Part shown: in pieces, positions 44,263-52,700 of the stretch
Position numbering within the stretch: position 1 is the first letter of the stretch
Layout of the letters: each line of letters begins with the position of its first letter
Source of the DNA: Pseudomonas paraeruginosa PA7
GTDB lineage: Bacteria; Pseudomonadota; Gammaproteobacteria; Pseudomonadales; Pseudomonadaceae
Reading direction: 5' to 3'
DNA length: 64,000 nt
Assembly: GCF_000017205.1 (NCBI RefSeq)
Contig: NC_009656.1
Coordinates: forward strand, 810,001 to 874,000
The notes under the pieces: generated by a model
Seen by the model: the letters and a program-made list of their open reading frames with translations, nothing else
Databases searched by the model: none
Told to the model about the DNA's origin: nothing
Made by a program: the position numbers and the translations under genes

Positions 44263-45693
44263 TCAGGCGACGCCGCGTTGCAACGGTGCCTCGCCCAGGC
44301 CGCCGGCGGCGGACAGGGCGTCCTGCATGGCGCTGAGCTTAAGGCAGGTTTCGCGGTACTCGTGGGACGGTTCCGAATCGCCTACCAGGCCGCAGCCGGC
44401 GAACAGGTAGCCCTGGCCCGGAGTGAGCAGAGCCGAGCGCAGCGCCACCAGGAAGTCGCCGTTGCCTTCGCCGTCGAGCCAGCCCAGCGGCGCGGCGTAC
44501 CAGCCACGGTCCATGCCTTCGTGCTGGCGGATGTGGTCCAGCGCCGCGCTGCGCGGGTAGCCGCCCACCGCGGGGGTCGGATGCAGTGCTTCGACCAGGC
44601 GCAGGATGCCCTGGCCATCGGCCAGGCGAGCCTGGATCGGCGTGTTCAGGTGCTGCACCCGGGCCAGTCGTTTCAGGGCGGGCGTCGCGGGGATCCGCAA
44701 CGCTTCGCTGAAGGGCTCCAGGGCCGCGCGGATCGCTTCCACCACCAGTTGGTGCTCGTGTCTTTCCTTGGCGCTGTCGAGCAGCGCCTGGCCGAGCCGG
44801 GTGTCTTCCCCGGCGTCGCCGCCGCGGGCGGTGGTGCCGGCGAGGGCGTGGGTGCGCAGCGCGCCGTCGCGCACCTGCACCAGGCGTTCCGGCGAGGCGC
44901 CGAGGAAGCAGGCGTTGCCGCGCCGACAGGCGAACAACTGGGCCTCGGCGTGACGCAGGCGCAGTTGTTCGAGTACCTGCCAGGGCTCGACCTCGCCGAG
45001 CGGCTGGACCTGGGCGCGGGCCAGCACGACCTTGCCGAAGCGTCCCTGGCGCACGCCGTGAACCGCGTCGGCGACCTTGCCTTCCCACTGCCGGCGCTCC
45101 AGCGGCGAGGCGTCCTGCTGTTCGCCGGCGTTCGCCGGCAATGCCCGGCGCCGGGCCGGCTGGCGCAGGCGCAGCAGCGCCGAGCAGTGGTAGGCGGCCA
45201 GGGCCAGGGCATCTTCGCCGGGCTTGGCCAGGTGCTGGCAGAGCACCCGGTGGCGATCGCCCTCGCGCAGCACGGTGAGGCTGGCGAGCATCAGGCTGGC
45301 GTCGGCGAAGGCCTGCCAGTGTTCCTGGCGCGGGCCGCGCGGATCGAAGCGGAAGCCGCCGCACAGGCGCGGCGCCAGCGGACCCTCGACCACCGCCTCG
45401 GCGCAGAGCAGCCGCCAGCTGTCCTCGAGCCGGGCGAAGCGCTGTTCGCCGTGGCCTTGCAGCTCCAGGGCGCAGCCCCAGGCGAAGAACGCCAGCTCGG
45501 GCTGTTCCCAGTACAGGCAGGGCGTTTGCCGGTCGTCCCAGGCGCCGAACACCTGCAGTGGGTCCAGCGGGTCGATCTCGAACGAAGCCGCCACCAGGAC
45601 TGGACGATCGAGCGCCTGCGCCTGGCCGATGGCGTGCTCGAAGGTGCCGCGCAAGGCGTGCAGGCACTGGCTCAGGGGGGCCAGGCAGCTCAT
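44263..45693 (-). CDS. pchA: Isochorismate synthase PchA (salicylate biosynthesis)
   Basis: PchA converts chorismate to isochorismate, the first step of salicylate and pyochelin synthesis. The 476-residue protein belongs to the chorismate-binding family with EntC and MenF. The conserved C-terminal half includes the GTTARGG turn near residue 300 and the AGCGLVGDSEPSHEYRET segment near 435-452. I chose the ATG at 45693, which overlaps the pchB stop by four bases (ATGA); a longer frame to 46002 overlaps pchB entirely. It is the last gene of pchDCBA. Confidence 0.97.
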   Translation of the reverse strand: MSCLAPLSQCLHALRGTFEHAIGQAQALDRPVLVAASFEIDPLDPLQVFGAWDDRQTPCLYWEQPELAFFAWGCALELQGHGEQRFARLEDSWRLLCAEAVVEGPLAPRLCGGFRFDPRGPRQEHWQAFADASLMLASLTVLREGDRHRVLCQHLAKPGEDALALAAYHCSALLRLRQPARRRALPANAGEQQDASPLERRQWEGKVADAVHGVRQGRFGKVVLARAQVQPLGEVEPWQVLEQLRLRHAEAQLFACRRGNACFLGASPERLVQVRDGALRTHALAGTTARGGDAGEDTRLGQALLDSAKERHEHQLVVEAIRAALEPFSEALRIPATPALKRLARVQHLNTPIQARLADGQGILRLVEALHPTPAVGGYPRSAALDHIRQHEGMDRGWYAAPLGWLDGEGNGDFLVALRSALLTPGQGYLFAGCGLVGDSEPSHEYRETCLKLSAMQDALSAAGGLGEAPLQRGVA

Positions 45694-45995
45694 GCGGCAC
45701 CCCGGGTCTGGCGCCAGTACTTGATCTGCTCGGCGATGTACCAGTGGATGATCTGCGCGAACAGGCCCTCGACGAAGGGCGCGTCGAGGCCGTTCTCCTC
45801 CGCCCAGCGGGCGCGTTCCGGCAGCATCGCGGCGACCCGCTCGGGCGCCGGGATCGCCGCCTCGCTGGCCTTGAAGCGCGAGGCCGCCTTGACGTAGTCC
45901 ATGCGCCGGCCGAGGGCCAGGACGATATCGTGGTCGATGCGGTCGATGGCTTCGCGGATATCCGCCAGGCCGGTGTAGTCTTCGGGCATTTTCAT
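45690..45995 (-). CDS. pchB: Isochorismate-pyruvate lyase PchB
   Basis: PchB splits isochorismate into salicylate and pyruvate and has weak chorismate mutase activity. The 101-residue all-helical protein is an AroQ-type chorismate mutase homologue. Arg14, Arg31 and Lys42 (in the active-site lid) are present. The start is either the ATG at 45995, giving the known 101-residue length, or the ATG at 45998, which adds one Met. The pchC stop and pchB start overlap. Residues 3, 7, 22 and 26 differ from the PAO1 sequence as I remember it. Confidence 0.97.
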   Translation of the reverse strand: MKMPEDYTGLADIREAIDRIDHDIVLALGRRMDYVKAASRFKASEAAIPAPERVAAMLPERARWAEENGLDAPFVEGLFAQIIHWYIAEQIKYWRQTRGAA

Positions 45996-46750
45996 CATGC
46001 AACCTCTCGAGAACGGGTGTCGGGGTGTTCGAGGCGGCGCAGCAGGTGGTCGATCACCGCGTCGCGTCCCTCGCTCAGGTAGAAGTGCCCGCCGGGAAAG
46101 CGCCGCAGCCGCGCCGGGTGCCGGCTGGCGTCGCTCCAGGCCTGCGCCTCGGCGGGGCTGACTTCCTCGTCGCCGTCGCCGAGGAGCACGTCCAGCGGGC
46201 AGGCCAGGGCGATCGGCTGCGCCCGGCGGTAGGTCTCGATCGCCTGGTAGTCGGCGCGCAGGAGCGGCAGGAACAGCGCGCGCAGGTCGGCGTCCTCGAG
46301 CAACTCGCTGGCGCCACCCTGGCGGCGGACGTCCGCCAGCAGCGCCGTGTCTTCACCGCGGTGCAACACGCCGCCGCGCTGCCGGTGCGGCGCCGGATGG
46401 GCCGAGACGAACAGGTGGCGCAGAGGCGCGCCAGCGCTTTCCAGACGCAGCGCGGTCTCGTACGCCAGCGCCGCGCCGAGGCTGTGCCCGAACAGCGCCA
46501 GGGGCGCATCGGCGAATTCGCGCAGGGCGAGGGCGGCGCCGTCGGCGAGGTCTTCCAGGCGGGTCGCCGGGGCCTCGTTGAAGCGGTCCTCGCGGCCGGG
46601 ATACTGCAGCGCCAGGAGGTCGACGTCGGCCGGCAGGCGTTCGCTCCAGCTGCGGAAGAAGCTGGCGCTGCCGCCGGCATGGGGGAAACAGGCCAGGCGC
46701 AGGCGCGGCATCGGCGTCAGGCGCAACGGACGGATCCAGGCGGCGTTCAT
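45995..46750 (-). CDS. pchC: Type II (editing) thioesterase PchC
   Basis: PchC removes wrong or stalled acyl groups from the carrier domains of PchE and PchF. The 251-residue alpha/beta hydrolase has the nucleophile motif GHSLG with Ser90, a likely catalytic Asp in the LLGDGDEEVS segment near residue 200, and the catalytic His in PGGHFYLS near residue 229. Its ATG overlaps the pchD stop (ATGA), and its stop overlaps the pchB start. Confidence 0.97.
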   Translation of the reverse strand: MNAAWIRPLRLTPMPRLRLACFPHAGGSASFFRSWSERLPADVDLLALQYPGREDRFNEAPATRLEDLADGAALALREFADAPLALFGHSLGAALAYETALRLESAGAPLRHLFVSAHPAPHRQRGGVLHRGEDTALLADVRRQGGASELLEDADLRALFLPLLRADYQAIETYRRAQPIALACPLDVLLGDGDEEVSPAEAQAWSDASRHPARLRRFPGGHFYLSEGRDAVIDHLLRRLEHPDTRSREVA

Positions 46751-48390
46751 GCGCGGGCCTCCAGCTCGCGGCGCAGGCGCTCGCGCAGGTCCTTCTTGCT
46801 GATCTTGCCGATCCCGGTCTGGGGGAAGGCCGCGACCAGCTCGATGCGGTCCGGCACCTTGAACGCGGCCAGTCCGCAGGCGTGCAGGTACTGCTTCAGC
46901 TTCAGCGCCGAGGGCGCCGGCTGGCGCGGGATGACGAAAGCGCAGGTGCGTTCGCCGAGCAGGCTGTCGGGCATCGCCACCACGGTGGCGTCGTGCACCT
47001 GCGGATGGGCGATCAGCAGGTTCTCCACTTCCTCCGCGGCGATCTTCTCGCCGCCGCGGTTGATCTGGTCCTTGTCGCGGCCTTCCACCACCAGGTAGCC
47101 GTCGGCGTCGCGGCTGACCCGGTCGCCGGTGCGGTAGAAACCGTCCGCGCTGAAGGCCTTGGCGTTGTGCTCGGGTAGCCGGTAGTAGCCGCGGATGGTG
47201 TAGGGGCCGCGCACGGTCAGCTCGCCGATCTCGCCGGGGCCGACCTCGCGGCCGTCAGCATCGACCACCCGCACCTCGTCGTCCGGCGACAGCGGCCGGC
47301 CCTGGGTGTGCAGGACGCGTTCGGGCGGATCGTCCAGGCGGGTATAGCAGATCAGCCCCTCGGCCATTCCCAGCACCTGTTGCAGCCGGCAGCCAAGCAC
47401 CGGTTCGACGCGCCGCGCGGCACTGCTGCCGAGCTTCGAGCCGCCGACCTGGAGCAGGCGCAGGCTGGATAGATCGGCGCGGCGGCTTTCCTGGGCATCC
47501 AGCCAGAGCATCGCCAGCGGTGGCACCAGGGCGGTGTGGGTGACCCGTTCGCGGGCGATCAGCGGGAAGCAGTGCTCGGGATCGGCGCGCTGGCTGACCA
47601 CCACGCGACCGCCGGCCAGCAGGGTGCCGATCACCCCGGGGCAGCAGAGGGTGAAATTGTGCGCCATCGGCAGGCCGGTAAGGTACACGGTGTGCTCGTC
47701 GAAGCCGCAGACCTCGGTGCTGGCGCGCACGTTGTAGAGGTATTCGCGGTGACGCCGGGGAATCAGCTTCGGCGTGCCGGTGGTGCCGCCGGACAGCTGG
47801 AAGCAGGCGACGTCCTCGGCGCGGGCGGCGCATTCCTCCAGCGCCGGCGCCTGGTACAGCGGTGCCAGCGTTTGCAGCGGAGCCTCGGCCTCGCCGTGGA
47901 TCAGCGCCATGCGACAGGCGCCGCTGGCGAGCAGTTCGCCGGCCATCGGCCGCGGGTCGAAACCATCGATCCGCTCGGCGCCGATATAGGCCTTGGCCCC
48001 GGCGAAGCGGCAGAAGCCGCCGATCTCGTGCTGGCGGTGTGCGGGCAGGGCCAGTACCGGGCACACGCCGAGCTGGAACAGGGCGAAGCAGGTCTCGACG
48101 AAGGCGATTCCGTTGGGCAGGTGCAGCACCACCGTGTCGCCGCGCGCCAGACCGAGCTGGCGCAGGCCGGCAGCCAGGCGGCGACAGCGCAGCAGCAGCT
48201 CGGCGTAGCTGAGGCGCTGCTGGTCGGCGCACAGCGCGATCCGTTGCGGATGGCGCGCGGCGCTGGCGGCGAGGGCTTCGGCGAAGCTCTGCTGCTGCCA
48301 GTGGCCAGCGGCGATGTAGCGGCGAGCGAAGTCGGCGGGCCAGTCGGGGGCGTCGTCGACGGCCGTTCGAGGGACGGGCGAGGAAGTCAT
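46747..48390 (-). CDS. pchD: Salicylate-AMP ligase PchD
   Basis: PchD activates salicylate as the adenylate and loads it onto the aryl carrier domain of PchE. The 547-residue stand-alone adenylation protein has the P-loop LSGGTTGTPK near residues 197-206, the YRTGDRV hinge region near 415-421, and the C-terminal catalytic lysine in GIGKISKKDL near 519-528. I chose the ATG at 48390; a longer frame to 48420 runs towards the Fur box. It is the first gene of pchDCBA, under Fur and PchR control. Confidence 0.98.
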   Translation of the reverse strand: MTSSPVPRTAVDDAPDWPADFARRYIAAGHWQQQSFAEALAASAARHPQRIALCADQQRLSYAELLLRCRRLAAGLRQLGLARGDTVVLHLPNGIAFVETCFALFQLGVCPVLALPAHRQHEIGGFCRFAGAKAYIGAERIDGFDPRPMAGELLASGACRMALIHGEAEAPLQTLAPLYQAPALEECAARAEDVACFQLSGGTTGTPKLIPRRHREYLYNVRASTEVCGFDEHTVYLTGLPMAHNFTLCCPGVIGTLLAGGRVVVSQRADPEHCFPLIARERVTHTALVPPLAMLWLDAQESRRADLSSLRLLQVGGSKLGSSAARRVEPVLGCRLQQVLGMAEGLICYTRLDDPPERVLHTQGRPLSPDDEVRVVDADGREVGPGEIGELTVRGPYTIRGYYRLPEHNAKAFSADGFYRTGDRVSRDADGYLVVEGRDKDQINRGGEKIAAEEVENLLIAHPQVHDATVVAMPDSLLGERTCAFVIPRQPAPSALKLKQYLHACGLAAFKVPDRIELVAAFPQTGIGKISKKDLRERLRRELEARA

Positions 48391-48428
48391 GCGATCTCCG
48401 TGGATGCGGTCGATTGCCAAGGCTGGGA

Positions 48429-48447
48429 AATGAGATTTATTATCATT
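48429..48447. promoter_or_regulatory. Fur box in the pchD-pchR intergenic region
   Basis: The minus strand reads aatgataataaatctcatt, a partial match to the 19-base Fur consensus, 39 bases before pchD. It overlaps the expected pchD -10 region, so iron-loaded Fur would block pchDCBA and possibly pchR. Confidence 0.7.
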
Positions 48448-48479
48448 GGCGGCTGGCAGGGACCGCGCAAGCCCGCGCC

Positions 48480-48489
48480 TTTCGATTGC
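48480..48489 (-). promoter_or_regulatory. Candidate PchR-binding element upstream of pchD
   Basis: The minus strand carries GCAATCGAAA, 32 bases upstream of the Fur box core. The same 10-mer occurs 22 bases before the Fur box at the right edge of the window (63926-63935). PchR boxes are known at these promoters, but assigning this 10-mer to PchR is an inference. Confidence 0.45.
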
Positions 48490-48620
48490 GGGGCTTTTTC
48501 ATTCGCTACAGGGACGGAGTGCCGGATGCTTTGTCCATCTCCGCTAAAAAGTCCCCCCTGTCTCCACGTTTCGAGGAAGGCGTCGCCGCGTCGGTGGCGC
48601 CCGGGCTACAGGAAAACCTG

Positions 48621-49508
48621 ATGACCATCACCATCATCGCTCCACAGGCCGACGGTGCCGCGCCGGTGCCGGGCAACCGGCCCGGGGTGGCGCACATCGA
48701 TCCGAACATGAAGCTGGTGACCGGGACCTTCTGCTCGGCCAGCGAGGACTGGTTCGAGGAACCGCTGGAGCGCGGCCTGCGCCTGATCCTGGTGCAGAGC
48801 GGCCAGTTGCGCTGCCGGATTCCCGGCCAGCCCGAGCACCTCATCGAGGGGCCGAGCCTGTGTACCATCGCCAACGACGGCGACTTCACCTCGGCGCAGA
48901 TCTACGGCACCGACAAGCCGCTGCGCTACACCATCGTCCAGCTCGGCATCGAAGCCCTCGACAGTCGCCTCGGCTGGTTGCCCGAGCAACTGGTGCGGCG
49001 CCCCGGCGGGGATCCGCGGATCATGAGCTGCCCGGCGCCGCGGGCGATGCAGGCGCTGGCCTCGCAGATCGCCACCTGCCAGATGCTCGGTCCGACCCGC
49101 GACCTGTACCTGGGCGGCAAGGCCCTGGAACTGGCTGCGCTGAGCGCCCAGTTCCTTTCCGGCGAGGCGCGTCCGGCAGAGGAGCGGCGCATCACCTGCA
49201 CCGAGGTCGAGCGCATCCACGCCGCCCGCGACCTGCTGGTGGGCGAGCTGCAGGAGCCGCCGTCGCTGGACGCCCTGGCCAGCCGCGTGGGGATGAACCC
49301 CCGCAAGCTCACCGCCGGCTTCCGCAAGGTGTTCGGCGCCAGCGTGTTCGGCTACTTGCAGGAGTACCGCCTGCGCGAAGCACACCGGATGCTCTGCGAC
49401 GAAGAGGCCAACGTGTCCACGGTCGCCTATCGGGTCGGCTACAGTCCGGCGCATTTTTCCATCGCCTTCCGCAAGCGCTACGGCATTTCCCCCAGCGAAA
49501 TCCGCTGA
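48621..49508 (+). CDS. pchR: AraC-family transcriptional regulator PchR
   Basis: PchR activates the pyochelin synthesis and uptake genes when it has bound ferripyochelin and represses them without it. The 295-residue protein has an N-terminal ligand domain and a C-terminal AraC-type double HTH (about residues 195-295, with LASRVGMNPRKLTAGFRKVFG and VAYRVGYSPAHFSIAFRKRYG). I chose the ATG at 48621, with AGGAAAA upstream; the longer frame from 48414 would extend through the regulatory region. It is divergent from pchDCBA and precedes pchEFGHI. Confidence 0.97.
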   Translation: MTITIIAPQADGAAPVPGNRPGVAHIDPNMKLVTGTFCSASEDWFEEPLERGLRLILVQSGQLRCRIPGQPEHLIEGPSLCTIANDGDFTSAQIYGTDKPLRYTIVQLGIEALDSRLGWLPEQLVRRPGGDPRIMSCPAPRAMQALASQIATCQMLGPTRDLYLGGKALELAALSAQFLSGEARPAEERRITCTEVERIHAARDLLVGELQEPPSLDALASRVGMNPRKLTAGFRKVFGASVFGYLQEYRLREAHRMLCDEEANVSTVAYRVGYSPAHFSIAFRKRYGISPSEIR

Positions 49509-49639
49509 GCCGGAGCGACGCTGCCCCGACCCGGCCGCGGGAGGGGCGTCGTCGTTTCCGGTTGTCCCTGCATCTAACGAAACAGTCCGGCTGGCTAAAG
49601 CATTGCCGGCCTGCGTTCCTGCCCAGGTGAGATAAGGTC

Positions 49640-49658
49640 GCATTTGATAATGGTTGCC
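49640..49658 (+). promoter_or_regulatory. Fur-like box upstream of pchE
   Basis: gcatttgataatggttgcc lies about 45 bases before the pchE start and contains the GATAAT core. The match is weaker than at the right edge of the window. It fits the known iron repression of pchEFGHI. Confidence 0.55.
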
Positions 49659-49702
49659 AGTAACTGGCGGCCGACCTCCGATGCTTGCCCTAGGGAGCCC
49701 CC

Positions 49703-52700
49703 ATGGATCTGCCCCCCGATTCCCGTACCGCCCTGCGCGACTGGCTGGCCGAGCAGCTCGCCGAATTGCTTGGCGAACCGCTCGACGACGTGCGCGCCCT
49801 GGCCGACGACGACGATCTGCTGGGTTGCGGCCTCGATTCGATTCGCCTGATGTACCTGCAGGAGCGCGTGCGGGCACGCGGCTTGGCGGTGGATTTCGCC
49901 CAGTTGGCGCAGCGACCGAGCCTGGGCGCCTGGCTCGAGCTGCTGGCCGGCGCGGCGCCGCTCGGGGTTCCGCCCGCGGTGGCCGCGCCGCTGGCGCATG
50001 ACCGGCCATTCGAATTGTCGTCCGTGCAGCAGGCCTACTGGCTGGGGCGCGGCGCCGACGAGGTGCTGGGCAACATCAGTTGCCACGCGTTCCTCGAATT
50101 CCGCGCTCGCGACCTCGACCCGCAGCGCCTGGCCGCGGCGGCGGAGTGCGTGCGCCAGCGACATCCGATGCTGCGCGCGCGCTTTTTCGACGGCCTGCAG
50201 CAGGTCCTCGCTGCGCCGCCGCTGCCGTGCTTCGACCTGCAGGACTGGCGCGCGCGGCAAACCGACGAAGCCGAGCACGACTGGCGGGCGCTGCGCGAGT
50301 GGCGCGCCCATGAATGCCTGGCGGTGGAGCGCGGCCAGGTGTTCCTGCTCGGGCTGGTGCGCATGCCGGGCGGCGAGGACCGCCTCTGGCTGAGCCTCGA
50401 CCTGCTTGCCGCCGATGTCGAAAGCCTGCGCCTGCTGCTCGCCGAGCTGGGCGCCGCCTATGTCGCGCCGGAACGCCTGGCGGAACCGCCGGCGCTGCAT
50501 TTCGCCGACTACCTGGCGTGCCGTGCGGCGCAACGCGCCGAGGCCTCGGCGCGGGCCCGCGATTACTGGCTGGAACGCCTGCCGCACCTGCCGGACGCGC
50601 CGGCCCTGCCGCTGGCCTGCGCGCCGCAAAGCATCCGCCAGCCGCGCACCCGGCGCCTCGCCTTCCAGCTTTCCGCCGGCGAGAGCCGGCGCCTGGAGCG
50701 TCTCGCGGCGCAGCATGGCGTGACCTTGTCCTGCGTGTTCGGCTGCGCCTTCGCGCTGGTCCTGGCGCGCTGGAGCGAAACCCCGGAGTTTCTCCTCAAC
50801 GTACCGCTGTTCGATCGGCATGCCGACGACCCGCGTATCGGCGAAGTGATCGCCGACTTCACCACCCTGTTGCTGCTGGAGTGCCGGATGCAGGCCGGGG
50901 TGTCCTTCGCCGAGGCGGTGAAGGGCTTCCAGCGCACCCTCCACGGCGCCATCGACCATGCCGCCTTCCCCGCCCTCGAAGTGCTGCGCGAGGCACGCCG
51001 GCAGGGCCAGCCGCGTTCGGCGCCGGTGGTGTTCGCCAGCAACCTGGGCGAGGAAGGCTTCGTCCCGGCGGCGTTCCGCGAAGTCTTCGGCGATCTCCAC
51101 GACATGCTCTCGCAGACCCCGCAGGTCTGGCTCGACCACCAGCTCTACCGGGTGGGCGACGGTATCCTGCTGGCCTGGGACAGCGTCGTCGGCGTGTTCC
51201 CCGAAGGCCTGCCGGAAACCATGTTCGAAGCCTACGTGGGATTGCTCCAGCGTCTCTGCGACAGCGCCTGGGAGCAGCCCGCCGAGCTGCCGCTGCCCTG
51301 GGCGCAGCAGGCGCGCCGGGCCGCGCTCAACGGCCAGCCGGCATGCGCCACGGCGCGCACCCTGCATCGAGACTTCTTCCTTCGTGCCGCCGAGGCGCCG
51401 GATGCCGACGCGCTGCTCTATCGCGACCGACGTGTCACTCGCGGCGAACTGGCCGAGCATGCGCTGCGCATCGCCGGCGGCCTGCGCGAGGCCGGGGTAC
51501 GCCCTGGCGACGCGGTCGAGGTCAGCCTGCCGCGCGGGCCGCAGCAGGTCGCGGCGGTATTCGGCGTGCTCGCCGCCGGCGCCTGCTACGTGCCGCTGGA
51601 CATCGACCAGCCGCCCGCACGGCGGCGCCTGATCGAAGAGGCCGCCGGGGTATGCCTGGCGATCACCGAGGAGGACGATCCGCAAGCCTTGCCGCCGCGC
51701 CTGGACCTCCAGCGCCTGCTGCGCGGCCCGGCGCTGGCCGCCCCCGTGCCGCTGGCGCCGCAGGCGAGCGCCTATGTGATCTACACCTCGGGTTCCACCG
51801 GGGTGCCGAAGGGCGTCGAGGTCAGCCACGCGGCGGCGATCAATACCATCGACGCGCTGCTCGACCTGCTGCGGGTGGACGCATCGGATCGCTTGCTGGC
51901 GGTCTCCGCGCTGGACTTCGATCTGTCGGTCTTCGACCTGTTCGGCGGCCTCGGCGCCGGTGCCAGCCTGGTCCTGCCGACCCAGGAACAGGCGCGCGAC
52001 GCCGCCGCCTGGGCGGAGGCCATCCAGCGGCACGCGGTGAGCCTGTGGAACTCGGCGCCGGCCCTGCTGGAGATGGCCCTCAGCCTGCCGGCGAGCCAGG
52101 CCGACTACCGCAGTCTGCGGGCGGTGCTGCTGTCCGGCGACTGGGTGGCCCTGGACCTGCCCGCCCGGCTGCGCCCGCGCGGCTCCAGCGAGTGCCGCCT
52201 GCATGTGCTCGGCGGCGCCACCGAAGCGGGTATCTGGTCGAATCTGCAGAGCGTCGATACGGTGCCGCCGCACTGGCGTTCGATTCCCTACGGCCGGCCG
52301 TTGCCGGGACAGGCCTACCGGGTGGTCGACGCGCACGGGCGCGACGTGCCGGACCTGGTGGTCGGCGAACTGTGGATCGGCGGCGCCAGCCTGGCCCGTG
52401 GCTATCGCAACGACCCCGAGCTCAGCGCCCGGCGTTTCGTCCACGATGCCCAGGGCCGCTGGTATCGCACCGGCGATCGCGGGCGCTACTGGGGGGACGG
52501 CACCCTGGAATTCCTCGGCCGGGTCGACCAGCAGGTGAAAGTGCGCGGCCAGCGCATCGAGTTGGGCGAGGTGGAGGCCGCGCTGTGCGCCCAGGCCGGC
52601 GTGGAAAGCGCCTGCGCGGCGGTGCTCGGCGGTGGCGTGGCGAGCCTCGGCGCGGTGCTGGTAGCGCGCCTGGCGCCACGGGCCGAAGGCTCCATGGAGC

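Noticed and set aside
48508..49570. A CAGGGAC...CCGGA similarity between the pchR upstream region (48508-48526) and the pchE upstream region (49557-49570, other strand)
   Set aside because: The spacing between the two halves differs, the orientation is reversed, and the words are common in this GC-rich genome, so it is weaker than the shared GCAATCGAAA.
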